Assembly: GCA_964472305.1 (NCBI GenBank)
Contig: CAYYJR010000001.1
Span: 124,001 to 188,000 of the forward strand
Length of the DNA: 64,000 bases
Direction: 5' to 3'
Source of the DNA: CAYYJR01 sp964472305
GTDB taxonomy: Bacteria > Armatimonadota > Hebobacteria > CAIYQO01
Under the pieces are notes generated by a model that was not told the DNA's origin, searched no databases, and saw nothing but the letters and a program-made list of their open reading frames with translations. A program made the position numbers and the translations under genes. Each line of letters starts with the position of its first letter. Position 1 is the stretch's first letter. Positions 1-7,566 of this stretch are shown in pieces.

Positions 1-97
1 GAAACTTCGGCACATTCAACGAGCCCGCGTGGACCAGGGCTGTTGACAGGATGCAGAGGGTCAGCAGCGTCCCGACGACGCGTATGAATCCTCTCAT
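1..97 (-). CDS. secreted protein of unknown function (N-terminal fragment)
   Basis: The gene runs off the left edge, so only the first 32 codons are visible. They encode a basic start (MRGFIR), a hydrophobic core rich in Leu/Thr and a small-residue stretch ending near VHA, which together form a plausible Sec signal peptide. A strong GGAGGAGG ribosome binding site lies just upstream of the ATG at position 97. The family cannot be named from so little sequence. A perfect palindrome about 90 bases upstream may be its operator. Confidence 0.7.
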   Translation of the reverse strand, partial: MRGFIRVVGTLLTLCILSTALVHAGSLNVPKF

Positions 98-183
98 TGC
101 GATTCCTCCTCCTCAATTGACGACCGGTTGAGACCGCGAGTTCGACTATCCGGACACCCGGACAGCCATCGCAGACAACCCGG

Positions 184-200
184 ATGAGGATTATCCTCAT
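184..200. promoter_or_regulatory. 17-bp perfect palindrome, candidate operator
   Basis: ATGAGGAT and ATCCTCAT are exact inverted copies around a single central T, and CCGG occurs close to each side. It lies about 90 bases upstream of the minus-strand ATG at 97, a usual distance for a repressor site near a promoter. There is no T-run, so it is not a terminator. The regulator is unknown. Confidence 0.45.
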
Positions 201-419
201 ACCGGAGTTATTTATCCTGTTTCATCGCAATACTGGTCGTTGATCTCTCTATATTTGAACCAATCGCCGCACTATCCACACCTGGAATCCCCACACATGC
301 TGCCGGGCATGTCGCATCATCTGACGCGCAGCGTCAACTTGCCGTCAACAGCAACCGGTCGCCGCATTGCCGCGCATCCGTCGAAATAACACTGCGCCCA
401 AGGTATCCACACCAACAGC

Positions 420-455
420 AAAACGGCTCTGAATCTTGTGATTCAGAGCCGTTTT
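420..455 (-). terminator. terminator of the tRNA operon
   Basis: A perfect 16-bp stem (420-435 with 440-455) closes a TTGT loop. On the minus strand it follows the 3' end of tRNA-Arg by 13 bases and ends in a run of four T. The plus strand also has a T-run, so it can work in both directions. Confidence 0.85.
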
Positions 456-468
456 TACGCTCGAAAGT

Positions 469-544
469 TGGTACGCCCGGCAGGGATCGAACCTGCGGCC
501 TCTAGGTCCGCAACCTAGCGCTCTATCCGCTGAGCTACGGGCGC
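469..544 (-). tRNA. tRNA-Arg, anticodon GCG
   Basis: The cloverleaf is complete: a 7-bp acceptor stem with one G-U pair at 1-72, a D arm with GCTC/GAGC, an anticodon arm CTAGG/CCTAG around the loop TTGCGGA, and a T arm GCAGG/CCTGC around TTCGATC. Discriminator A and an encoded CCA follow. The loop gives anticodon GCG, which reads CGC and CGU. Most bacteria use ACG, edited to ICG, for this box, so this anticodon is uncommon. It is the last gene of a three-tRNA operon. Confidence 0.93.
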
Positions 545-562
545 ATCATCGTATAAACTTGC

Positions 563-659
563 TGGCGGAGAGGCCGGGATTCGAACCCGGGAAGAGAATT
601 TAAAGTTCCCTTACCCGCTTAGCAGGCGGGCGCCTTCAGCCTGACTCGGCCACCTCTCC
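563..659 (-). tRNA. tRNA-Ser, anticodon GCT
   Basis: This is a class II tRNA with a long variable arm (a GGGAA/TTCTC stem). The acceptor stem is GGAGAGG/CCTCTCC, the anticodon arm is CCCGC/GCGGG around CTGCTAA, and the T arm is CCGGG/CCCGG. Discriminator G and an encoded CCA follow. The anticodon GCT reads AGC and AGU serine codons. It is the middle gene of the tRNA operon. Confidence 0.95.
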
Positions 660-717
660 GCGCGACAGTTCATTGTACCAGATCGCGCCGCCGCTGGCAA
701 TACGCGGGACACGATAC

Positions 718-793
718 TGGAGCCACCGGTCGGATTCGAACCGACGACCTGCGGTTTACGAAACCGCTGCTCTGCCAGCTGAGCTACGGTGGC
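718..793 (-). tRNA. tRNA-Thr, anticodon CGT
   Basis: The acceptor stem GCCACCG/CGGTGGC, D arm, anticodon arm GCGGT/ACCGC around TTCGTAA, and T arm GTCGG/CCGAC around TTCGAAT are all intact, followed by T73 and an encoded CCA. The anticodon CGT reads ACG. It is the first gene of the operon, about 40 bases downstream of a consensus promoter. Confidence 0.95.
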
Positions 794-834
794 CCACACG
801 AAGTCCGCCAATCAAGGACTGGCGGACGGGATGC

Positions 835-863
835 AGTATACCGAAGTCGCCGCGCGCTGTCAA
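835..863 (-). promoter_or_regulatory. promoter of the tRNA operon
   Basis: On the minus strand TTGACA (858-863) and TATACT (835-840) are separated by 17 bases, close to the sigma-70 consensus. The leader before tRNA-Thr carries a small hairpin, TCCGCCA/TGGCGGA at 804-826. Confidence 0.8.
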
Positions 864-960
864 TATTGCTTTGTCACCTTGTCGGCGTCGCGGGGAAAAT
901 ATTGCATGGGGGAAAAGTACAGGGGCGTTACGGCGCGGTTCGTGCCGCCGCTGGTATGCG

Positions 961-992
961 ACGACGGCCCCGACTGACGTCGGGGCCGTCGT
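961..992 (-). terminator. hairpin downstream of groL
   Basis: A perfect 14-bp GC-rich stem (961-974 with 979-992) closes a TGAC loop 21 bases past the groL stop. There is no T-run after it on the minus strand, so it may be a weak or factor-assisted terminator, or a 3'-end stabiliser. Confidence 0.6.
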
Positions 993-1013
993 GGTGCGGG
1001 TTGGCCGTGCGAA

Positions 1014-2678
1014 CTACATGCCGTAGTCCATGCCGCCCATGCCGCCGCCGCCCGGCATCGCCGGGGCTGCCGGCTTTTCTTCCGGCTTATCGGCAACCAG
1101 CACTTCGGTGGTGAGGACCATCGAAGCGATGGACGCGGCGTTCTGGAGGGCGCTGCGCTCCACCTTGGCCGGGTTGACGACCTTCATGCTGACCATGTCG
1201 CCGTATTCCTCGGTCAGGGCATTGAATCCCCACCCGGTTTTACCCGACGACTTCACCTTCTCGACCACGATGCTGCCTTCGATGCCGGCGTTCTCGGCGA
1301 TCTGGCGCAGCGGCTCTTCGAGGGCGCGCTTGATGATCTGCACGCCGATTTTCTCGTCCGCGGCGATTTCGGCCGACTGCTTGGCGATTTCCGTGAGCAC
1401 GGCGTCGAGCGCGGGAATGGCGTTCACCAGGGTGACGCCGCCGCCCGGCACGATGCCTTCTTCCACCGCGGCGCGGGTCGCGCTCAGCGCGTCCTCAAAG
1501 CGGTGCTTCTTTTCTTTCAGTTCGGTCTCGGTAGCGGCGCCGACTTTGATCTCGGCCACGCCGCCGGACAGTTTCGCCAGTCGCTCCTGCAACTTTTCGC
1601 GGTCGTAGGAGGACTCGGTGGTATCGATGGCGCGGCGAATCTGCTCGATGCGTCCCTTGACCATGTTGGCATCACCAGCGCCTTCGACGACGGTGGTGTT
1701 GTCTTTGGTGATGGTGACTTTGCGCGCGCGCCCCAGCATGTCGGGGGTCACGTTTTCCAGCTTCATGCCCAGGTCTTCGGTGATGAAGCGGCCACCGGTG
1801 AGGGTGGCGATGTCTTCCATCATGGCCTTGCGGCGATCGCCGAAGCCCGGCGCCTTCACGGCGGCGACCTGCAGCACGCCACGGATCTTGTTCAGCACCA
1901 GGGTGGCGAGGGCTTCACCCTCGACGTCTTCGGCGATGATGATCAGCGGGGCGCGGCTGCCGGCGACCTTTTCGAGGAGCGGAAGCATGTCCTGCACGTT
2001 GGAGATTTTCTTCTCGTAGATGAGGATCATCGGGTTCTCGATGATGGCTTCCATCCGCTCGGGGTCGGTGACGAAATACGGGCTGATGTACCCCTTGTCG
2101 AACTGCATGCCTTCGACCACGTTGACGGTGGTATCGGTACCCTTGGACTCCTCGATGGTAATGACGCCGTCTTTGCCGACCTTGTCCATCGCCTCGGCAA
2201 CGTACTTGCCGATCTCGGGGTCATTGCCGGAGATGGAGGCGACGTTCTCGACGTCGTCCTTGCCAGCCACCGGGTGGGCCAGCTCTTTGATGCGCGCCAC
2301 GACGGCCTCGACGGCCTTGTCGGTGCCGCGCTTCACGATCATCGGGTTGGCGCCGGCGGCGATGGCGCGCAGGCCTTCCTTCAGGATCGCCTGGGCGAGT
2401 ACGGTGGCGGTGGTGGTGCCGTCGCCGGCGACATCGTTGGTCTTCGACGCGACTTCCTTCACCAACTGGGCGCCCATATTCTCATACGGATCTTCCAGCT
2501 CGATCTCTTTTGCGACGGTCACGCCGTCTTTGGTGATGGTGGGGCTGCCCCACTTCTTGGACAGCACCACGTTGCGACCGCGCGGGCCGAGGGTGGTCTT
2601 CACGGCCTTCGCGACAATATTGACGCCACGCTCAAGCGCGCGGCGGGCTTCTTCGTCAAACGCAATGATTTTCGGCAT
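1014..2678 (-). CDS. groL: chaperonin GroEL
   Basis: The product is the 60-kDa subunit of the double-ring ATP-dependent folding chaperonin in the cytoplasm. The 554-residue protein is full length. It shows TLGPRGRN near residue 29, the nucleotide-binding TKDGVTVAKE near 49, the invariant GDGTTT at 85-90 with the catalytic Asp, and a Gly/Met-rich tail ending GGMDYGM. It lies 69 bases downstream of groS on the same strand, forming the usual groSL operon. Two CIRCE-type elements upstream of groS predict HrcA repression. Identification is certain; whether a second groL copy exists elsewhere cannot be seen. Confidence 0.99.
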   Translation of the reverse strand: MPKIIAFDEEARRALERGVNIVAKAVKTTLGPRGRNVVLSKKWGSPTITKDGVTVAKEIELEDPYENMGAQLVKEVASKTNDVAGDGTTTATVLAQAILKEGLRAIAAGANPMIVKRGTDKAVEAVVARIKELAHPVAGKDDVENVASISGNDPEIGKYVAEAMDKVGKDGVITIEESKGTDTTVNVVEGMQFDKGYISPYFVTDPERMEAIIENPMILIYEKKISNVQDMLPLLEKVAGSRAPLIIIAEDVEGEALATLVLNKIRGVLQVAAVKAPGFGDRRKAMMEDIATLTGGRFITEDLGMKLENVTPDMLGRARKVTITKDNTTVVEGAGDANMVKGRIEQIRRAIDTTESSYDREKLQERLAKLSGGVAEIKVGAATETELKEKKHRFEDALSATRAAVEEGIVPGGGVTLVNAIPALDAVLTEIAKQSAEIAADEKIGVQIIKRALEEPLRQIAENAGIEGSIVVEKVKSSGKTGWGFNALTEEYGDMVSMKVVNPAKVERSALQNAASIASMVLTTEVLVADKPEEKPAAPAMPGGGGMGGMDYGM

Positions 2679-2747
2679 GTTAGTCTCCCTTCAGTCAGAT
2701 ACAGAGAGGCGCGGTGGTCACGCGAGGACGTGACGCACCCGGCGCCA

Positions 2748-3026
2748 TTATTTCGCCGCCAGGACGCTGTCCCAGTCCATGATGACGTAGTCGACGCCAT
2801 CGTGCGTGAGTTCGGTGCCGCCGTACTTGCTGTAGATGACGGTGTCGCCGATTTTGAAGAACGGCGTCGTCTCTTTGCCGTCCACGATCTTGCCGCGGCC
2901 GATCGCGACAACTTCGCCTTCCGTCGATTTCTTCTTCGCGGTGTCAGGCAGGATGATCCCGCTTGACGTCTTCTCTTCCGCTTCGGCTGGCTTGATCATG
3001 ACCTTTTCGTCGCCAACTTTGAGCAT
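2748..3026 (-). CDS. groS: co-chaperonin GroES
   Basis: The 92-residue product is the heptameric lid of the GroEL chamber. The start is the ATG at 3026, which has an ideal AAGGAGGT site a few bases upstream and gives the family-typical beginning MLKVGDEKVMIKP. A longer reading from 3077 has no ribosome binding site. The mobile-loop region (SSGIILPDTAKKK) and the beta-barrel core (GEVVAIGRGK, FKIGDTVIYSKYGGTE) are intact. It is first in the groSL operon. Confidence 0.98.
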   Translation of the reverse strand: MLKVGDEKVMIKPAEAEEKTSSGIILPDTAKKKSTEGEVVAIGRGKIVDGKETTPFFKIGDTVIYSKYGGTELTHDGVDYVIMDWDSVLAAK

Positions 3027-3098
3027 GGGTAGAACCTCCTTATCGGAATTACACGGTGTGAGTATGATGGCGGTCACGCAACGGCGACCGCCGTCGTG

Positions 3099-3125
3099 TT
3101 AGCACTCGGCAGTTGCGAGTGCTAA
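3099..3125. promoter_or_regulatory. CIRCE operator 1 (HrcA site)
   Basis: TTAGCACTC, nine bases, then GAGTGCTAA exactly match the CIRCE consensus bound by the heat-shock repressor HrcA. On the minus strand it lies just downstream of the -10 box at 3137-3142, the usual position over the transcription start and leader of groSL. Confidence 0.95.
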
Positions 3126-3136
3126 ATACAGGGGTT

Positions 3137-3164
3137 ATTATAGCAGGGATTTTAGCAGTGTCAA
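3137..3164 (-). promoter_or_regulatory. groSL promoter
   Basis: On the minus strand TTGACA (3159-3164) and TATAAT (3137-3142) are separated by 16 bases, so both hexamers match the sigma-70 consensus exactly. The promoter sits between two CIRCE elements. Confidence 0.85.
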
Positions 3165-3178
3165 GGGGAGAGTGCTAA
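3152..3178. promoter_or_regulatory. CIRCE-like operator 2 (imperfect)
   Basis: TTAGCAGTG, nine bases, then GAGTGCTAA: the right half is a perfect CIRCE arm and the left half differs at two of nine positions. It covers the -35 box of the groSL promoter. Together with the perfect element downstream it suggests binding of two HrcA dimers. Confidence 0.75.
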
Positions 3179-3211
3179 AAAAATTGGAGTATTGTCGAAG
3201 GAATCGCTGTG

Positions 3212-4093
3212 TTATATCGCTGGCGGTGTATGCAGGAGCGGAAAGCCCATGGCCTCGCGTTGGCGCAGGTAACCGGCGGCGCAGCGGTGGGCGAGGGCGC
3301 GGACGCGGTCGATGTAGCCGGTGCGCTGCGTGACGGAGATGGCGCCGCGCGCGTCGAGCATGTTGAAGGTGTGCGAACAGCGCAGGGTCAGGTCATAGGC
3401 GGGGGCGGTGTCCTCGGCGTCCAGCAGGCGATGCGCGTCGCGTTCGTAGACATCGAACAGCGTTTGTGCCAGCACGGGATCGGACAGTTCGAAGGTGTAG
3501 CGTCCCCATTCGTGCTCATCCTGACGAAAAATTTCACCGTAGCGCACCAGTGCGTTCCAGTGCAGTTGCTGGTAGTGATCGACGTGCTGCGCGGCCATGC
3601 AGATGCGCTCCAGGCCATACGTCAGTTCAACGGAGATGGGCGACAGGTCGATGCCGCCCGCGATCTGAAAATAGGTAAACTGGGTGATCTCCAATCCGTC
3701 CAGCCACACCTGCCAGCCCACTCCGGACGCGCCGAGGGTGGGGGACTCCCAGTCGTCTTCCATGAAGCGGATGTCATGGTGGCGCGGGTCGAAACCCAGC
3801 GCGTGCAGGCTTTCCAGGTACAACTCCTGGATGTTGTCGGGCGAAGGTTTCAAGGCGACCTGGTACTGATAATGGCGATACAGCCGGTAGGGATTCTCGC
3901 CATACCGGCTGTCGGCGGGACGGCGGGACGGCTGCACGTAGGCAACCTGCCACGGCTCGGGACCGAGCGCGCGCAGGAAGGTCGCCGGATGCATGGTGCC
4001 TGCTCCCATCTCGACATCATAGGGTTGCTCGATCAGGCACCCGCGCCGGGCCCAGTATTCTTCGAGTGTTCGGATAGTCTCCTGGAACGTCAC
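3212..4093 (-). CDS. glyQ: glycyl-tRNA synthetase alpha subunit
   Basis: This is the catalytic alpha chain of the bacterial alpha2beta2 glycyl-tRNA synthetase, which charges tRNA-Gly with glycine. Typical blocks are visible: TFQETIRTLEEYWARRGC, GPEPWQVAYVQPSRRP, RYGENPYRLY, KPSPDNIQELY and ITQFTYFQ. I place the start at the GTG at 4093 (293 residues): it matches where family members begin and has AAAGG upstream. The ATG at 4138 lies upstream of and overlaps the predicted -10 box, so it is unlikely. The beta subunit gene glyS is not adjacent, unlike in many genomes. Confidence 0.95.
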   Translation of the reverse strand: MTFQETIRTLEEYWARRGCLIEQPYDVEMGAGTMHPATFLRALGPEPWQVAYVQPSRRPADSRYGENPYRLYRHYQYQVALKPSPDNIQELYLESLHALGFDPRHHDIRFMEDDWESPTLGASGVGWQVWLDGLEITQFTYFQIAGGIDLSPISVELTYGLERICMAAQHVDHYQQLHWNALVRYGEIFRQDEHEWGRYTFELSDPVLAQTLFDVYERDAHRLLDAEDTAPAYDLTLRCSHTFNMLDARGAISVTQRTGYIDRVRALAHRCAAGYLRQREAMGFPLLHTPPAI

Positions 4094-4126
4094 CGCGCGC
4101 AACCTTTCGGGGGCGGATACGCGGCG

Positions 4127-4156
4127 ATTATAACACACCGCTCAGCCGGGTCGCAA
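4127..4156 (-). promoter_or_regulatory. glyQ promoter
   Basis: On the minus strand TTGCGA (4151-4156) and TATAAT (4127-4132) are 18 bases apart. Transcription would start near 4120, which supports the GTG start of glyQ at 4093. Confidence 0.6.
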
Positions 4157-4351
4157 GGAGACAGGTGATCTTTTCGTATAATCGAGAGGTAACATAGTGC
4201 ATTGAATAGAAAAATAAGGAATAATATTATAGAATAACCGTTCAGCATCCCTCCCCAGTTCGTCTCCATGGCGGGGGACGGAGCGCTGAACGGTTGTCCG
4301 TTGGGTACACGGATAAGACTGTTTCCGAATCGACTACTGCTGGGGGAGAGC

Positions 4352-4786
4352 ATGCGTTTCGCACGCCGCGGATTCACCCTGATCGAAATCCTAATTGTCG
4401 TAACCATCATCTCCGTGCTGATGCTGATCATCATCCCGCGGGTCATGCTGGCGACGACGCAGGCGCGCGAGGACGCGCTGAAGGAAAATCTGCGGCACAT
4501 GCGGCTGGCAGTGATGCTGTTCCAATCCGATACCGGCGGCTATCCGACTGCCCTGGAGCAACTGGTGGTGCCGCGGCACCATGCCGCCTCCTTGCTGCCG
4601 GAGAAGGATGCCACCGGCATGCCCATCAGCGCGGAAGGCTATCGCGGTCCGTATCTCAATCCCGCGCGCATGCCGACCGATCCCTTCACCCGCACCGGCA
4701 CCTGGGGCTACGACCCGACCACCGGCGAAATTACCAGCTTATCCGATCGCACCGCCATCGACGGCTCGCATTACTCCCAGTGGTAA
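4352..4786 (+). CDS. GspG-like type IV pseudopilin
   Basis: The 144-residue product begins MRFARRG followed by FTLIEILIVV, a class III prepilin signal. Prepilin peptidase would cut after Gly7, leaving a methylatable Phe and the conserved Glu at mature position 5. One hydrophobic helix follows. The C-terminal part (YPTALEQLV, GYRGPYLNP, DPFTRTG, WGYDPTTGEI) resembles the major pseudopilin of type II secretion. The start is set by GGGGGAG upstream and the leader pattern. No other secretion or pilus genes are nearby, so its machine is elsewhere. GspG versus a generic prepilin-like protein is uncertain. Confidence 0.85.
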   Translation: MRFARRGFTLIEILIVVTIISVLMLIIIPRVMLATTQAREDALKENLRHMRLAVMLFQSDTGGYPTALEQLVVPRHHAASLLPEKDATGMPISAEGYRGPYLNPARMPTDPFTRTGTWGYDPTTGEITSLSDRTAIDGSHYSQW

Positions 4787-4999
4787 CCTGCGTTCGTCAC
4801 GCAACAGTTCTCGACGGTTCAGCGAGGGTGTTTCAGTCGTCACTCCGGAACGGAACTACTGTCCCCTCCCCGTCTCGGCGCAGCACTGCCCGCCTCTTTT
4901 CACCTGTCCCGTCGGGACAACCGTATGCACGGCCGTGGCTTGCGGGGATGAAGCCGCCTGATGGCGCCGGTATTTCCGCAGAACTGATCCTCCGCAGAC

Positions 5000-5036
5000 A
5001 AAACCGCCGGGAGGTATCATCAATACCTTCCGGCGG
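5000..5036 (-). terminator. terminator of the phosphofructokinase gene
   Basis: A 14-bp stem (5004-5017 with 5023-5036, one G-T pair) closes a CATCA loop 28 bases past the minus-strand stop. It is followed on that strand by TTTT. Confidence 0.8.
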
Positions 5037-5064
5037 CATAACGGTTTGAGACTCGACGGTTTCC

Positions 5065-6387
5065 TTATTTCGCGCACTTGCAGCGCATGCCATCGAAATA
5101 TCCCACCGTGGGCAACTCGCCTACCAGCGGGCGCGCGTATTCGATGAAGTCGGGGGTGACGTAACTGCCGCTGGCGGCGATGAAATGATCGGGCAGCGAC
5201 TTGGTCTCTTTCGCCACTTCGCACAGCGGAGTGCAGATGTAGTCGATGCCATATTTGCCGTCATGTGCGGTGCGGATCATGGAGACGCTGCCGTCCTGGT
5301 CCTGCTGCGTGGCGTATCGCACCGCCTGGCGGCCGCACTCGCGGGCTTCGGCGGCGTCCACGTCGCTGACCACGCCGGGGAAGGAGCGCTGCAGATAACC
5401 GAAGGTGTCGGCGCGCACACGCAGTTTGCTGCCCAGTTCGCTGCGCAGGTAATTCGCCAGCCAGTCGCCCAGCATGCCGGACCCGGACAACTGAATGTTG
5501 CCGTGTGAATCGCGCTCGATACCGCTGAATTTTTTCCACAGCGCGGTGAGTTTGTCCAGATGCTCCTCGGCGACCAGCGCGTCGATGTCGCGCATGGTGC
5601 CTTCCAGTTCCTTCACAATCACTTCCGCGAAGGTCGTATGCCCGTCGCCGGCTGTGGCGTCTACGATGCCTTCCGACACGGCGATGATGCAGCGGCCCAG
5701 GCGATTGTAGACTTCGGCCACTTCATCGCGAATCTGTTCGCGGGTCACCGGACGCTCTGGCAGGTAGATGAGATGCGGGCCATCGTCGTCGTGGTTTTTC
5801 GCCAGCGCGGCGGCGGCGGTGAGGAAGCCGGCGTGGCGGCCCATGATGACGTTGATCTTGATGCCGGGCAGCGAGCGGTTGTCCATGTTGTCGCCGATGA
5901 AGGCGCTGGCGACGAATTTCGCGGCGCTGCCGTACCCCGGGCAGTGGTCGGTGACGCGCAAGTCATTGTCCACCGTCTTCGGCACATGGAAGCAGCGCAA
6001 CTCGTAGCGCGCCTCGGTGGCCATCTGGTTCACGATGAACGCGGTTTCCGCAGAATCGTTACCGCCGATGTAGAAGAAATATCGCACATCGTTTTTCTTC
6101 ATCACTTCGAACATCTGGACGCACTCGTCCTTGGTCGGCTTCTTGCGTACCGAGCCCAGCGCGGACGACGGCGTCGCGGCGACGGCTTCCAGGGTCTCCT
6201 TGCTTTCGTTGAACAGGTCTACGAAACTCTCGCCCAGGATGCCTTTCACGCCGTGGCGTGCCCCGAGCAGGTGTTCGATTTCCGGCATGAGCTGCGCGGT
6301 TTCGATCACGCCGATCAAGCTTTGATTGATGACGGCAGTGGGACCGCCGGACTGTCCGACAATCGCGTTGCCTCGTAACTTGGCCAC
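5065..6387 (-). CDS. 6-phosphofructokinase, probably pyrophosphate-dependent
   Basis: The 440-residue enzyme phosphorylates fructose 6-phosphate in glycolysis. The nucleotide site reads GGNDS at 108-112 and PKTVDND at 136-142. In this family Asp after the GG-acidic pair and Lys in PKT are the residues that switch the donor from ATP to pyrophosphate. MGRHAG at 182-187 binds the sugar phosphate. The first acidic position is Asn rather than the usual Asp, which is unusual. The start is GTG at 6387 with GGAGG at good spacing. It is a single-gene unit with its own terminator. Confidence 0.88.
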   Translation of the reverse strand: MAKLRGNAIVGQSGGPTAVINQSLIGVIETAQLMPEIEHLLGARHGVKGILGESFVDLFNESKETLEAVAATPSSALGSVRKKPTKDECVQMFEVMKKNDVRYFFYIGGNDSAETAFIVNQMATEARYELRCFHVPKTVDNDLRVTDHCPGYGSAAKFVASAFIGDNMDNRSLPGIKINVIMGRHAGFLTAAAALAKNHDDDGPHLIYLPERPVTREQIRDEVAEVYNRLGRCIIAVSEGIVDATAGDGHTTFAEVIVKELEGTMRDIDALVAEEHLDKLTALWKKFSGIERDSHGNIQLSGSGMLGDWLANYLRSELGSKLRVRADTFGYLQRSFPGVVSDVDAAEARECGRQAVRYATQQDQDGSVSMIRTAHDGKYGIDYICTPLCEVAKETKSLPDHFIAASGSYVTPDFIEYARPLVGELPTVGYFDGMRCKCAK

Positions 6388-6489
6388 AGTTAAACCTCCA
6401 CTTCACATTGCGCCGGCAAGGGCCGACGGAAAATTCGTACATAGGGTAGCCAATATTGGTGGATTTCGTCAATGCGGACGGGAGGGGTG

Positions 6490-6567
6490 ACCAGTGACGG
6501 GTGCGCAGTGTCCGGTGACAAGCGATGGGTGATCACCAGCGTGTGGAACAGGGTGACGATCACTGGT
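6490..6567. repeat. degenerate inverted repeat
   Basis: ACCAGTGA at 6490 and TCACTGGT ending at 6567 are exact inverted copies, and further GTGAC/GATCACC fragments lie between them. It occupies the gap between the phosphofructokinase start and the next gene's end. It looks like a decayed repetitive element; function unknown. Confidence 0.3.
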
Positions 6568-6573
6568 GAGTCA

Positions 6574-7392
6574 TCACGCAGGCCCTGCCCCTAACTGTTC
6601 GGTGACGAATGCGTAATCGGCTGGCTCGTCGATGTCAAGGGTGATGCCGGGGTGAGGGATTGACACCGGCAGCAGTCCGATGCCGAAGCGGCGTGAGGCT
6701 ATGGACGCCATGTGCGCCAGCGTCAGCAGGTGCCACATATGGACGCCCAGCACGTAGCTGAGGCCGACGCGCAACCCGATGGCCAATGCTGAGGAGATGG
6801 GATTCTTGCGCGCGTGATAGAGCGCGTTCATGCGGCGGGTGGCGTGAGTGTTTCGCATCAGGCGCGGATCGACCAGGAACAGGTTGCCGTGGCAGATGGA
6901 GGCGTCTTTAAAGCGGTTAAACGGCTTGGGGAAATTCACGTACGGGCCGGTGTAATACTGCTGCGGCACTACGGAGAGGAACATATTCTCCGCATACTCG
7001 GTTTCGATGACCGCACAGCCGGTGAGGAAATCGGAGATGGCCCGCGGAGTGATGAGCGGCAGGTCGGCGGTGGCGAACAGCACCATCGGCGCATCGGCGA
7101 AGTGCGACAGCCCGCTGAAGATGCTTTCGATCAGCGATCCGCCGTCCGGCGCGTAGAGATAACGATCACCTTCCGCGCCTAGCGCCGCACGCAGTTCGGC
7201 TTCGGGACCGACGATGCAGATGCGCTGCACCTGTGGCACTGTGCGCAACGCATCGAGTGTGTAGCGGATGGCGGGTTGGCCGCCGATCGGCAGCAACGCT
7301 TTATACCCCGGAGTATCGCCCGCGAACAACGCGATCTGGTTCACGCCGCCGGCTAACACTACGGCATCGATGCGATCAGTCTGAACACGCAT
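6574..7392 (-). CDS. MobA-like nucleotidyltransferase family protein
   Basis: The 272-residue product begins with a Rossmann-type nucleotidyltransferase core: AVVLAGG at about 10-16, Lys31 in GYKALLPIGG, and the metal-site segment ATADLPLIT. This is the layout of MobA/CofC/GlmU-type enzymes, which join a nucleoside monophosphate to a phosphorylated acceptor. The C-terminal third, with an amphipathic SYVLGVHMWHLLTLAHM stretch, is not typical of MobA, so the acceptor cannot be predicted. I chose the ATG at 7392 because GGAGG precedes it and the core starts at once; the open frame extends to 7563 without support. Confidence 0.75.
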   Translation of the reverse strand: MRVQTDRIDAVVLAGGVNQIALFAGDTPGYKALLPIGGQPAIRYTLDALRTVPQVQRICIVGPEAELRAALGAEGDRYLYAPDGGSLIESIFSGLSHFADAPMVLFATADLPLITPRAISDFLTGCAVIETEYAENMFLSVVPQQYYTGPYVNFPKPFNRFKDASICHGNLFLVDPRLMRNTHATRRMNALYHARKNPISSALAIGLRVGLSYVLGVHMWHLLTLAHMASIASRRFGIGLLPVSIPHPGITLDIDEPADYAFVTEQLGAGPA

Positions 7393-7530
7393 ACCTTGCC
7401 TCCGCTCCTCCAATTCCACCCGCGTCTGTCTTGATCCTTGTACATTGTAGCGCGTTTTACGGAAATGAGCGAATACGCGACAGGTTTTCGTGCCGTCGAC
7501 CGCGATGGCCGGCATGGTGTCGCCTTGCCC

Positions 7531-7560
7531 TTGTGAGTGAGTGGTGTAATCTGGTAGACT
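7531..7560 (+). promoter_or_regulatory. candidate rsmB promoter (leaderless geometry)
   Basis: TTGTGA (7531-7536), 18 bases, TAGACT (7555-7560), then exactly six bases to the rsmB ATG. There is no ribosome binding site before that ATG. An alternative reading is TTGCCC/TAATCT at 7525-7552. Confidence 0.4.
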
Positions 7561-7566
7561 CATGGT

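Larger units (their letters stand above)
98..468. other. intergenic region, 370 bases
   Basis: It separates the secreted-protein gene from the tRNA operon, both on the minus strand. It holds a perfect palindrome (184-200) and the tRNA-operon terminator (420-455), listed separately. I see no credible coding sequence in the rest. Confidence 0.7.

Noticed and set aside
1503..2966. 487-codon open frame antisense to groL and groS
   Set aside because: It crosses two real genes and lacks a start signal; composition is that of a reverse frame.
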